Origin: Bin94 sp965215535
GTDB taxonomy: Bacteria; Gemmatimonadota; Gemmatimonadetes; Longimicrobiales; Gaopeijiaceae
DNA length: 64,000 bases
NCBI GenBank assembly: GCA_965215535.1
Contig: OZ244063.1
Span: forward strand, 2,480,001 to 2,544,000
Direction: 5' to 3'
Shown: positions 26,619 through 35,640 of the stretch, one piece after another
Layout of the letters: every line of letters begins with the position of its first letter
Position numbering within the stretch: the first letter of the stretch is position 1
Notes under the pieces: model-generated
Database searches by the model: none
Seen by the model: the letters and a program-made list of their open reading frames with translations, nothing else
Told to the model about the DNA's origin: nothing
Program-made: the position numbers and the translations under genes

Positions 26619-28286
26619 CTACATCAGCCCGCCGATCACGCCATCGTCGTCGATCGTCATGTTGAAGGCGGCGGGGTGAGCGGCCAGCCCCGGCATCGTC
26701 ATGATCGAGCCGGTTTTGACGACCACGAAGCCAGCCCCGGCCGAGGGCGTGACCTCGCGCACCGTGATGCGGAAGCCGCGGGGACGGCCCAGAAGGGTGG
26801 GATTGTCCGAGAAGGAGTACTGCGTCTTGGCAATGCAGACGGGCGCCCCGGCCAGCCCGAAGGACTCCAGCCGCTCCAGCTCGGCGGGCACGCCCGGCGC
26901 GAAATCCACACCGCCGGCGCCGTAGATCTGCTCGGCGATCGTCTCGATCTTCTCCGCGAGCGGCATCCCGTCGGGGTAGAGGGGCTGAAAATCGGCCTCG
27001 CCGCCTTCGGCAATCTCCGAAATCGCGTCGGCCAGATCCACGCACCCTTCGCCGCCGCCGCCATGCGGGTTCGCCTCGACGATCCGGATTCCGCGCTCCC
27101 GGCAGGCATCCAGCACCAGCGCCACCTCGGCCTCGGTGTCCGTCGCAAAGCGATTGAGCGCCACCACCGCCGGTACCCCGAACTTCGCCACATTCTCGAC
27201 GTGGCCGTACAGGTTCTCGATTCCAGCCCGCAGCGCATCCAGGTCCTCGTGCGCCAGCGAACTCTTTGCGGCGCCGCCATTCATCTTGAGCGCCCGGATT
27301 GTGGAGACGATCGCCACCGCGTCGGGTTGCAGTTCCCCCAGCCGGCACTTGATGTCGAAGAACTTTTCGGCGCCCAGATCGGCCCCGAATCCCGCTTCGG
27401 TCACCACAATGTCGCCCAGCCGGAGCCCGGCCCGGGTTGCAATCAGCGAGTTGCAGCCATGCGCGATATTGGCAAAGGGTCCGCCGTGGACAAAGGCCGG
27501 GGTTCCGCCCAGCGTCTGCACCAGATTGGGGTGAAGCGCGTCGCGCAACAGGATCGCCATGGCGGTTTCGGCGCCGATGTCGCGGGCCCGCACCGGTTCA
27601 CGGCTCCGCGTGTAGCCGACGATGATATTGCCCAGGCGCCGCTTCAGATCGGCCAGATCGCGCGCCAGGCAGAAGACCGCCATCACCTCGGACGCGGCGG
27701 TAATCATGAAGCCGTCTTCGCGCGGGATTCCCCCGAAGGGTCCGCCCAGTCCCACAATGACCTTGCGCAGCGCCCGGTCGTTCATGTCCACGGCGCGGCC
27801 CCAGGTGATGCGGCGGTGATCCAGCTCGGTGCTGTTGGGGCGGAAGAGATGATTGTCGAGCATGGCCGACAACAGCGCATGCGCCGAGGTGATCGCGTGA
27901 AAATCGCCCGTGAAGTGAAGATTGATGTCTTCCATGGGAACGACCTGCGACCATCCGCCGCCGGCTGCTCCGCCCTTGATGCCGAAGACGGGGCCGAGCG
28001 ACGCCTCGCGGATGCAGAGAACCGGGTTGCGCCCACGCAGATTGAGCGCGTCGGCCAGCCCGACCGAGACCGTGGATTTGCCCTCGCCGGCGGCGGTGGG
28101 GCTGCACCCAGTCACGAGAACCAGCTTGGAGTTGCGCTCGGGGCGGGCGGAGATCACATCGAGGGGAACCTTGGCCTTGTAGTGGCCGTACTGGAGAATG
28201 TCATCGGGACCGAGGCCGATCTTCGCGGCGATCTCGGAGATGGGTCTGATGTCGTGAGCCTGCGCGATTTCGATGTCGGAGAGCAT
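26619..28286 (-). CDS. fhs: formate--tetrahydrofolate ligase
   Basis: ATP-dependent formation of 10-formyl-THF from formate and THF in the cytosol. The P-loop is PTAAGEGKSTVSVGL. The conserved segments REASLGPVFGIKGGAAGGG and HFTGDFHAITSAHALLSA are typical, as is the C-terminal PGLAAHPAAFNMTIDDDGVI. The full length of 555 aa fits. A formate dehydrogenase operon is 2 kb further right, so the enzyme sits at a formate branch point. An R-M module lies between them. Confidence 0.97.
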   Translation of the reverse strand: MLSDIEIAQAHDIRPISEIAAKIGLGPDDILQYGHYKAKVPLDVISARPERNSKLVLVTGCSPTAAGEGKSTVSVGLADALNLRGRNPVLCIREASLGPVFGIKGGAAGGGWSQVVPMEDINLHFTGDFHAITSAHALLSAMLDNHLFRPNSTELDHRRITWGRAVDMNDRALRKVIVGLGGPFGGIPREDGFMITAASEVMAVFCLARDLADLKRRLGNIIVGYTRSREPVRARDIGAETAMAILLRDALHPNLVQTLGGTPAFVHGGPFANIAHGCNSLIATRAGLRLGDIVVTEAGFGADLGAEKFFDIKCRLGELQPDAVAIVSTIRALKMNGGAAKSSLAHEDLDALRAGIENLYGHVENVAKFGVPAVVALNRFATDTEAEVALVLDACRERGIRIVEANPHGGGGEGCVDLADAISEIAEGGEADFQPLYPDGMPLAEKIETIAEQIYGAGGVDFAPGVPAELERLESFGLAGAPVCIAKTQYSFSDNPTLLGRPRGFRITVREVTPSAGAGFVVVKTGSIMTMPGLAAHPAAFNMTIDDDGVIGGLM

Positions 28287-28734
28287 GTGAGCCGTGGGGA
28301 TGATGGGAAGGTGGGGTGGGAGGGGAAAGTTAGGGTATGAAGGTGGGTGTGGAAAGGGTCATTCGTCCTTCGGGTTTCTCAAGCCATTCGGTTACTGTTT
28401 GCCATACCGTAGACCGTTGTGGTCATTGGCAGAGCCGTAAGGTAGCAAGACGGCGAGTATGGGGCATTGATTTTGATGAAGCTCTGGGCGGTCCTCCTCG
28501 CGTTTGCCATCCATTTCCGGTCGTTCTCCTGTCGGATCTGCTCGAATTTCTGATTCTTCGTCATCGGTATCTTCTGTTTGGTTATTTGTTCATGGGCAAA
28601 AACGTCATTCAATCGCATAAAAAACCTCACGGGATTGCGGATCGTAAAGACCAAACCTTGAGCTGTGCAGGGCCTTTTCCAGTTTTGAGTTCACCCGTCA
28701 TTGAGTTCTGAACCTGCATTGACGATTTCATTTT
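28287..28734. other. AT-richer gap left of the R-M genes
   Basis: This 450 bp stretch is lower in GC than its neighbours and marks the left edge of the restriction-modification island. A 61-codon frame on the minus strand (28379-28564, starting MTKNQKFEQIRQEND) has a weak AGAAG before its ATG and could be a small gene, but nothing recognisable supports it. No terminator or tRNA is seen. Confidence 0.4.
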
Positions 28735-29280
28735 TCATAGCAAATCACTCGTCAACTGAATAATGTAATCCTCGAAATCATCGATGTTATGAAGCTCGGC
28801 GCGTCGCTTCGTGAGTTTCCAAGTAGCCGAGGATCCTTTATCCATGGGTACCAGACGGCCTGCTTTCCCCGTTGCAATATCTGCTTTGGACCAGGAAGAA
28901 AACAGGATGTTATCTGGCGAGATACCAAGACAGAGCAAGGCATCGTATTCGCGATGCAGCCGAATGTGATTGAACTGAAAAGAATTTTTTACATCTTCGC
29001 TGGCTGTTTTGATTTCATATGCGATACCGGCGATCTTGATATCCCATGGAGACGTCGGTGTGCGTGTGCCGTCGTCTTTGCGAGGCACCTCGGTTTCCAG
29101 ATCATAAAATTCACATAAACGCTCCACGAATGTTTCTCCAATTCGACCAACCGTGGTGTTGGAGACTTCTTTAATTTTACCAAATGGCGCATTTGTCCAT
29201 TTTGTATCCCGGTGATGGTTTTCAATGATCGAGAGCATATCGCGCAGATGTTTTCGGCCATGTATCCTTGAATCCCGCAT
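28735..29280 (-). CDS. probable type II restriction endonuclease
   Basis: The product is 181 aa from the longest start, or 167 aa from the ATG at 29238. A PD-(D/E)xK nuclease core is visible: an Asp in SPWDIKIAGI followed by Glu-x-Lys in AYEIKTASED, about residues 98-112. GRIGETFVERLCEFY forms the preceding helix. The reading frame overlaps the end of the DNA methyltransferase gene. Codon use and base composition are AT-richer than the neighbouring genes, consistent with transfer. The recognition site is unknown. Confidence 0.75.
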   Translation of the reverse strand: MRDSRIHGRKHLRDMLSIIENHHRDTKWTNAPFGKIKEVSNTTVGRIGETFVERLCEFYDLETEVPRKDDGTRTPTSPWDIKIAGIAYEIKTASEDVKNSFQFNHIRLHREYDALLCLGISPDNILFSSWSKADIATGKAGRLVPMDKGSSATWKLTKRRAELHNIDDFEDYIIQLTSDLL

Positions 29281-30190
29281 CGGTGAGAGCCCGTCTTATA
29301 TGGTACATGCTGATATGACGGGCGTTATGAGCTGCAAGATTGCTATATTTTTTCCAATCCGCGCTTCGCAAAACCGTTTCCATTTCGGCAGATTTTTGCT
29401 TGAAAATCAAGCCATAGCCGCACGCATACCGTACATCGGCAAACTTCCGTACGAGGGTTGGCGGGGTGCCGTAAAAAGTACGCTGAAGGAAAAAATCGGC
29501 TTCAGGTGCGCGTTCCTGCCCACACAATCGCTCTTTTCGATTGTCCACGGTGAATATCTCAACAAAGCTGTCGCACGAAGGCACTGGACGGCGATTGTTG
29601 ACCCCGCGATGCCAGATCTGATAAAGCGCATTGACTTTGGCCGGGCTTCCATTCTCAAGAATAAATGCATTGGGCGGAAGATGCATGGTGCGCTTCAACC
29701 GAAGTCCCTCAACCCGGAATTTGGGACTTCCCTTGCCGTCGCTCTGAAACGACATCGGCAGGATCATGCCAACGTAATCGGCGAATGTCGCAGCATGGTT
29801 CATAAAGGCCAAAGCCAGCCACCCCCGGTATCCGAACGGCGGGTTTCCTACAATCGCACTGGGAAATCCATCCCGTGGGGGAATCCAGGATAAAAAATCC
29901 GTTGAGATGTATTCATTTCTATGTGGTACAATGTCAATGCCAATCCGTCTCTGCCGGGGAAGAAGGTCGTAAAACGCCCCCGTTCCTGCCGCAGGTTCAA
30001 TGAACCGATATCGATCCGGATCGGCACCATCGTCCAACATCGATTTTTGAAGATGGGCAAAGCATTGTTTCGCGACACTTGATCGAGTATAAAAGGCATC
30101 CACTCCAACATCGGTGGGGTTCACCCACGATGGTACCAGCGGATGATTCCGCCAGTTGCGATTTCGATCAGCGAGAAAAATTTCAAGCAT
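29222..30190 (-). CDS. DNA adenine N6-type methyltransferase of an R-M system
   Basis: Motif I (FIEPAAGTGAF) and motif IV (NPPFG) of amino-methyltransferases occur in that order, with DAFYTRSSVAKQCFAHLQ upstream of motif I. It should methylate the site cut by the overlapping endonuclease. I start it at ATG 30190 (MLEIFLADRNRNWRN), behind AAAGGGAAAGGATG, which gives 322 aa. The longer open frame to 30304 is less likely. AT-rich composition marks it as accessory. Confidence 0.85.
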   Translation of the reverse strand: MLEIFLADRNRNWRNHPLVPSWVNPTDVGVDAFYTRSSVAKQCFAHLQKSMLDDGADPDRYRFIEPAAGTGAFYDLLPRQRRIGIDIVPHRNEYISTDFLSWIPPRDGFPSAIVGNPPFGYRGWLALAFMNHAATFADYVGMILPMSFQSDGKGSPKFRVEGLRLKRTMHLPPNAFILENGSPAKVNALYQIWHRGVNNRRPVPSCDSFVEIFTVDNRKERLCGQERAPEADFFLQRTFYGTPPTLVRKFADVRYACGYGLIFKQKSAEMETVLRSADWKKYSNLAAHNARHISMYHIRRALTDAGFKDTWPKTSARYALDH

Positions 30191-30340
30191 GACATCCTTT
30201 CCCTTTCTGTCAAATGTCTTCGCGGCACTTCCCCGACGATTCGGACTTTCCGGTGAAAAAATAGCAGTGCTTCCGAGCCTGTCAACCCAGGCGATCCGCC
30301 CCACCCGTTGATCAGCCTCCTGTGCTCAGCCGTCACCTCC

Positions 30341-33094
30341 CTACCCCCGCCCCACCCTCGGAGGCTCCACCGCCCGCAGCGCCACCGGGCAGGCCTTCAG
30401 CGCCGCCGTCTGGGTGACCGGATCGTAGCCGCCGCCGGTCAGGGTGTTGACCGGCACATCCTCGAAGGCGAACGATGCGAAGACGGTTCCCCGAGGCGAT
30501 CGCGTGGTTGCGCGCACCTTGACATGCAGGCAGCCGCGCGGGTTGCTCATCTCGGCCCAGCCGCCATCGATCAGGCCCAGCCGCGCGATGTCGTCGGGGT
30601 GCACCTCCAGCATCTCTTCGTGCAGAAGGTAGTCGATGCCGCCAGAGCGACCGGTTTGCGTTCGGGTGTGATATTGTGGCAGACGCCGTCCGGTGGTCAG
30701 CCAGATTGGATAGTCGTCCGAGATTGTTTCGTCGGGGTCGCGGTATTCGAGCAGGCGGAAGAGTCCGCGGCCATTCTCGAAGCGCTTCTCGTGGAGGCGA
30801 GGGGTTCCGGGGTGGTCGCGATCGGGAACCGGCCACTGGTATTCGCCATGCTCGATGCGCTCCCAGTCAAGACCGTTGTAGAGCGGTGACAGCGCACAGA
30901 GTTCATTGAAGACATCGCGGGCGGATTCGAAATCGAATCCCTTCCACCCCATGCGCCGGGCGAGCGCATTGAGAATCCACCAGTCGGACCGGGCTTCGCC
31001 GGGGGGCGGAATTGCGGCCCGCAGACGCTGGACGCGACGTTCGGTATTTGTGCAGACGCCATCGGTTTCGGCCCATCCCGTTGCCGGAAAGACAACATCG
31101 GCCAGCCGTGCGGTCTCGGTCATGAAGAGGTCAATGACGATCAGGCAATCCAGGCTTTTGAGCGCGTGTTCGCAGTGGTGGCGGTCGGGATCGGTGACGA
31201 GCGTATTTTCGCCATCGATAATCATTGCGCGAATGCGCTCGCCGGCAAGATCGAGCGCGGTGACCTTGGTGATTCCTTCCTCAATGTCGGTTTTGCGACC
31301 GTACGCTTTGTGGAACTTCTCCTGGTGCTGCGGATCGGTGACGCTCTGGAAGCCGGGATAGTTGTTCGGCAGCGCTCCCGCGTCGCCCGCTCCCTGAATG
31401 TTGTTCTGGCCGCGCATGGGATTCACGCCGGTGCCTTCGCGCCCCAGGTTGCCGGTCATGAGCGCCAGATTGCACAAGCTCTGTACATTGTCAACGCCGC
31501 AGATATGTTCGGTAATCCCGACGGTGTAATAGATTGCGCCGCGTTCGGCCCGGCCGTACCAGAGCGCCGCCTGCTCGATGTCGTCGGGATTGCATTCGCA
31601 GATTTCGGCCGCCCACTCCGGGGTGAAGCGTTCGACATGCTTCAGGAAATCCTCGCCGTGCGCGGTGCGTTCGTCGATAAAGCGCTGATCGATCAGCCCC
31701 TCGCGCGCAATGACATGCGCCATCGCCAGCAGCAGCGACACATCCGACCCGACCCGCAGGGGAAGATGAACATCGGCGATCTCGGCCAGCCCGATCCGCC
31801 TGGGGTCTGCCACAATCATCCGTGCGCCCCGGGCCAGCGCTCTCTTGATGCGGGTGGCTGCGACCGGGTGGCACTCGGTCATGTTTGTGCCAATGCAGAA
31901 GATCACATCGGACTTGTCCATGTCGGCCAGCGGATTCGACATTGCCCCTCTGCCAATTGTTGCCGCCAGACCGGCGACTGTGGGGGCGTGTCAGGCACGG
32001 CTGCAGTTGTCGATCTGATTGCTGCCCAGACCGGCCCGCATGAAGCGTTGCACCATGTAGGCGGCTTCGTGGGGAGCGCGTCCGGAGGCAATTGCATATA
32101 CGGCATGGCGCCCATGTTCCCCGATCACGCTCTTTAATCCCTGCGCGGCCCGGTCCAGAGCCTCGTCCCACGACGCGGGGCGCAGCTTCCCCGAATCCGC
32201 ATCGCGCACAAAGGGTGTGGAAAGCCGGTCGGGGTGGTGCACATGATCGAATGCGAACTGCCCCTTGACGCAGAGTGCGCCCTGGTTGGCGGGGCCGTCC
32301 ATGGCGGGCAGAATTCCGACGATCTTCTCTTCGCGCGTCATGATGTCAATTGCACAACCGACGCCACAATATGGACAGATTGTGCGGGTGGTTTCGGTTT
32401 CGCCGGGCAGATCGCGATGGGCCAGCGCCTTGAGATCGCCGAGTGCGCCGGTGGGACAGGTCTGAATGCACTGTCCGCAAAAGGTGCAGGCGGAATCCTT
32501 CAGCAGCCCCTCGAACTCGGTGGTGATCTGCGTGTGGAATCCCCGGTTCATGATCGAAATTGCATAATCGCCCTCCTGTTCGGCGCAGACGCGCACGCAA
32601 CGATAGCAGGAGATGCAGTTGTCGTAGTCGCGCTGAATGAAGGGATTGTCGTCGTCGGGCCGGCTGCGCCCCGAGCGGGCTCCGGCGAAGCGTCCGGTGC
32701 GGGCGTCATGGCGATCCAGAAGCACAGACGTCTCCTGGCTGGCGTAGCCGTGCAGCGGATCCACATCGAGGTCGCGGTTCTCCGACGCCACCATCTCCAT
32801 CAGGATTCGCCTCTGCACCGCGAGGGCCGCCGAATGGGTACGCACAACCATTCCGGGCTCGGCGGCGGTGGTGCACGATGCAACCGGATTGCGGGCGCCC
32901 TCCAGCTCGACCACGCAGAGCCGGCAGCCGCCGAAGGGCTCCAGGCGCGGGTCGTAGCAGAGTGTGGGAATTTCTCGCCGGTGCCGCTCCGCCACCTCGT
33001 ACAGCGTCTCGCCCGGCGCAAAGGTCACGCGTTCGCCATCCAGTCTCAGCGTCGGCCGGCCGTTCTTCGTCGCGGGAACTCCATTCCTCTTCAT
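30341..33094 (-). CDS. fdhA: selenocysteine-containing formate dehydrogenase, catalytic subunit
   Basis: Mo/W-bisPGD enzyme oxidising formate to CO2. An N-terminal NuoG-like 2Fe-2S site uses Cys46, 57, 60 and 74. Two 4Fe-4S ferredoxin sites are at Cys160-170 and Cys203-213. The catalytic cluster is CPYCGVGC at 240-247. At codon 368 the frame has TGA, inside NCSRA-(TGA)-HAPTVAGLAATIGRGAMSN. The E. coli FdhF pattern is RVUHGPSVAGL, so TGA is read as selenocysteine followed by the conserved His. The same frame continues after it for 549 codons with typical FDH sequence. The ATG at 33094 has AAAGGA upstream. It has 917 aa including Sec. Confidence 0.92.
31962..31993 (-). promoter_or_regulatory. 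UGA-Sec codon with bacterial SECIS hairpin
   Basis: The TGA is at 31991-31993. After it come 18 nt, then the loop GGTCT (31968-31972), capping a 6-bp stem GTCGCC/GGCGGC (31973-31978 and 31962-31967). The E. coli fdhF SECIS has the same GGUCU loop at the same 18-nt distance. SelB should bind here during translation. Confidence 0.9.
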
Positions 33095-33493
33095 TGCCCT
33101 GTTCCTTTCTCTACGTGCCGCCGGATCTGCTCCGGGAAGTACCGCATCAGACTCTCGGTCAGGAGCGGTGCAGCCGGGGCAGGGCATGGGCTGGGGATTC
33201 CTGCCGGTGGCGCGCAGGCTGGCCATCAGGGCGTCGGAGCCGCGCAAGCTGCACACCGGGCCGGTGCAAACCCGCGGTCGATCCAGTCCGCCGGGGTTGC
33301 GCGCGAAGTGATGATAGAAGGTGACCGTGCCAAAGAGGTCTGCAATCGGAATGCGAAGCCCCCTGGCCACTGCCCGCAGCGCATCTTCCGAGAGGTGGCT
33401 GTCGCGTTCGTGCAGCGCATGCAGAAGGGGAAGGAGGGGGGCCTCCTGGTCCTTCCAGCGTGCAATGAGTTTTGCGTTGGTTGGGTCTGGCAT
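33091..33493 (-). CDS. NuoE-like [2Fe-2S] subunit of formate dehydrogenase, apparent frameshift
   Basis: It starts at ATG 33493 (MPDPTNAKLIARWKDQ). The helical part HERDSHLSEDALRAVARGL and IADLFGTVTFYHHF match NuoE/FdsG. Fe-S cysteines are at about 76 and 81 (CTGPVC) and 105 and 108 (CPGC), a shortened pair. In the annotated frame no stop occurs before fdhA. After the CPGC region the next frame reads APLLTESLMRYFPEQIRRHV and ends at a TGA that overlaps the fdhA ATG. I read this as the true C-terminus after a one-base shift near the C4 run at about 33151. Alternatively the two subunits are really fused. Confidence 0.62.
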
Positions 33494-33506
33494 TGCGGGC
33501 CCGGGT

Positions 33507-33535
33507 TTGAGGTCCGGATGGAGCCACAATAGATA
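33507..33535 (+). promoter_or_regulatory. promoter for fdhD operon
   Basis: TTGAGG (33507-33512) and TAGATA (33530-33535) are 17 bp apart, within the divergent region between the formate dehydrogenase genes and fdhD. It lies about 125 bp before the fdhD start. Confidence 0.45.
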
Positions 33536-33661
33536 TAAGGAGTGGGGCCGCCGCAAATCGGCAGGGGGAAAAGGGAACGAATTTGCCCTCTGGCGGGCCG
33601 CGGTCGTGCGAAGGTTCACCCCTGGAATGCAGGAGCCCGATCAAGGTTGGCGACGACGTCC

Positions 33662-34567
33662 ATGCAAAGAGCGGTTCGGATTCGGGTGGGGCGAATGGGG
33701 CCATCGGGGTTCGCCGAGCGGACCGACAGCGTGGCCGCCGAAGAGCCGATGGAAGTTCGCCTCGAGGTGCCCGACGGGAGAGGATCGCGCGAGCACCCCG
33801 TTTCGGTCACCATGCGCACCCCGGGCGACGACTTCGAGCTGGCAGCCGGATTTCTCTTTACCGAGGGCGTGGTCACCGACGCCGGTGCGCTGGCCGATGT
33901 GCGCTACTGCCGGAATGTTCAACCGCAGGAATACAATGTGGTCACGGCCACGCTCCGCGATTCCGGCGCCTTCGATGCAACCAGCCTGACGCGCAACTTC
34001 TACGTCACCTCCTCCTGCGGCGTCTGCGGCAAGGCATCGCTCGAATCGGTCGAGGTCATGGGGTGCAGGGCGGTCCCCAATGGCACCCTCTGCATCGACG
34101 AAGCCGATCTGCGCGCACTGCCGGAGCGGTTGCGGGCGTCGCAGCGCATCTTTGACCGCACCGGCGGCATTCATGCAGCGGGACTCTTCGACGCGACCGG
34201 CCGCATCGTCGCCGTGCGCGAGGACGTGGGGCGCCACAATGCGGTTGACAAGGTGGTGGGCGCCCTGGTGCTCTCGGGTTCGCTGCCCGGATCGGGGCTC
34301 GGTCTGGTGGTCTCGGGGCGCTCCTCCTTCGAGATTCTCCAGAAGGCGGCCATGGCGGGGTTCCCGATGGTGGCGGCGGTTGGGGCCCCCTCGAGTCTGG
34401 CGGTCACCTTTGCGCGCCGCTTCAACATGACGCTGGCGGGATTCGCAAAGGCCGACGGTTTCAATCTGTACAGCGGCAGTGAGCGCGTTGCGGGGTTGAA
34501 GAGCCCTGCCGAGGGTCTGAATGGTGCCCCGCCTCGCGAAAGAAGAGAGGGGAGGGAAGGGAAATGA
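33662..34567 (+). CDS. fdhD: formate dehydrogenase accessory sulfurtransferase FdhD
   Basis: FdhD transfers sulfur from IscS to the molybdenum cofactor of formate dehydrogenase and is needed for its activity. The catalytic CGVCG motif is in TSSCGVCGKASLESV, preceded by TRNFYVT. HAAGLFD, EDVGRHNAVDKVVG and SGRSSFEILQKAAMAG are family hallmarks. I use ATG 33662 (MQRAVRIRVGRMGP). The frame is open further left, but that sequence is shadow. It gives 301 aa and overlaps mobA by ATGA. Confidence 0.93.
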   Translation: MQRAVRIRVGRMGPSGFAERTDSVAAEEPMEVRLEVPDGRGSREHPVSVTMRTPGDDFELAAGFLFTEGVVTDAGALADVRYCRNVQPQEYNVVTATLRDSGAFDATSLTRNFYVTSSCGVCGKASLESVEVMGCRAVPNGTLCIDEADLRALPERLRASQRIFDRTGGIHAAGLFDATGRIVAVREDVGRHNAVDKVVGALVLSGSLPGSGLGLVVSGRSSFEILQKAAMAGFPMVAAVGAPSSLAVTFARRFNMTLAGFAKADGFNLYSGSERVAGLKSPAEGLNGAPPRERREGREGK

Positions 34568-35640
34568 GTCTTCTCGGAGCGATTCTGGCCGGAGGCGGAA
34601 GTCGGCGCTTCGGCTCGCCCAAGACGCTGGCGCGGCTACACGGCCAACCCCTCTGGCAGGTTGCCGCCGAGAGGCTGCAGCAGGTGTGCGACGATGTCGT
34701 GGCGGTTGTGAATCATCCTCGCGTGGCCGACGAGGTAGAGCTCGAAACGCTGCCCGACCGCCGACCTCTGATGGGTCCGCTCGGGGGGCTTGACGCGGCT
34801 CTGAACCGGGCGCTGCAGGGCGGTCACCGTGCAGTTCTGGCGCTGGCGGTCGATATGCCCTGGGTGGGAACCGACGCCCTTCGCCGGCTGGCCGATTCGT
34901 GGCGCGAACATGGCGGCCCCTGCGTTCCGCGCACCGGACCGCCCTGGGGCATTCATCCGCTCTGCGCCATCTACCCGATCGAGGTTCTGAAGCCGCTGAC
35001 TGACGCATTCGCCCGGCGCACCCTCGAGAGCGGCGCATTCGCCCGCTCGCTCGACCCGGTCGCGATCGACACCGGGCTGACCCCAAGCTGTTTTCGCAGC
35101 GTCAATCGTCCCGCAGATCTGCCGCCGCCGGCCTTTGCGATCATCGGCAACAAGAATTCGGGCAAGACGACGCTGAGTGTGGCCGTGATTGCAGAGCTGG
35201 CGGGGCGCGGACATCGCGTGATGTCGGTCAAGCACGGGCACCACTTCCGCCTGGACAGCCCCGGCACCGATTCCTGGCGGCACCGGCACGAGGGGCGGGC
35301 CGAGCGCGTACTCCTGGCCGGACCCAGCGATTTTGCGCTGACGGGCGATTGGGGACCCGAGGGCGAACCCACCCTGGATCTCCTGCTGACCCGTCACCTG
35401 GCCGCAGCCGAAATTGTGGTTGTCGAGGGATTTCGCAATGCGCCGGTGCCGAAGATCGAAATTTTCCGCAGCGCAGCGCAGCCGGAGCCGGTGACGCTGC
35501 CGACCGAGGGGCACAGTCGCCGGATTCTGGGAGTCGTGACCGACCGCCCCGATCTGTCGTGGACTGCTCCCGTCTTCGACGCCGATGCGCCCGATGTGGC
35601 CGCCCGCGTGGCCGATCTGGTCGCGGGGTGGCTGCTTTGA
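34564..35640 (+). CDS. mobA-mobB: MobA-MobB fusion, molybdenum cofactor guanylyltransferase and GTP-binding partner
   Basis: The N-terminal half (to about 180) is MobA: GAILAGGGSRRFGSPK is the nucleotidyltransferase loop, with VLALAVDMPWVG for the metal site. From about 190 MobB follows: P-loop IIGNKNSGKTTLSVAV, then VMSVKHGHHFRLDSPGTDSW. It converts Mo-MPT to the MGD form used by formate dehydrogenase. Fused MobAB proteins are known. Together with fdhD it forms a cofactor operon for the enzyme opposite. Confidence 0.92.
   Translation: MSLLGAILAGGGSRRFGSPKTLARLHGQPLWQVAAERLQQVCDDVVAVVNHPRVADEVELETLPDRRPLMGPLGGLDAALNRALQGGHRAVLALAVDMPWVGTDALRRLADSWREHGGPCVPRTGPPWGIHPLCAIYPIEVLKPLTDAFARRTLESGAFARSLDPVAIDTGLTPSCFRSVNRPADLPPPAFAIIGNKNSGKTTLSVAVIAELAGRGHRVMSVKHGHHFRLDSPGTDSWRHRHEGRAERVLLAGPSDFALTGDWGPEGEPTLDLLLTRHLAAAEIVVVEGFRNAPVPKIEIFRSAAQPEPVTLPTEGHSRRILGVVTDRPDLSWTAPVFDADAPDVAARVADLVAGWLL

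Noticed and set aside
28337..28711. 124-aa plus-strand frame in the AT-rich gap
   Set aside because: No ribosome site, no recognisable domain and mixed composition; treated as chance.
31991..31993. Nonsense mutation splitting fdhA
   Set aside because: Position, following His, and the SECIS hairpin at 18 nt all fit selenocysteine insertion better.
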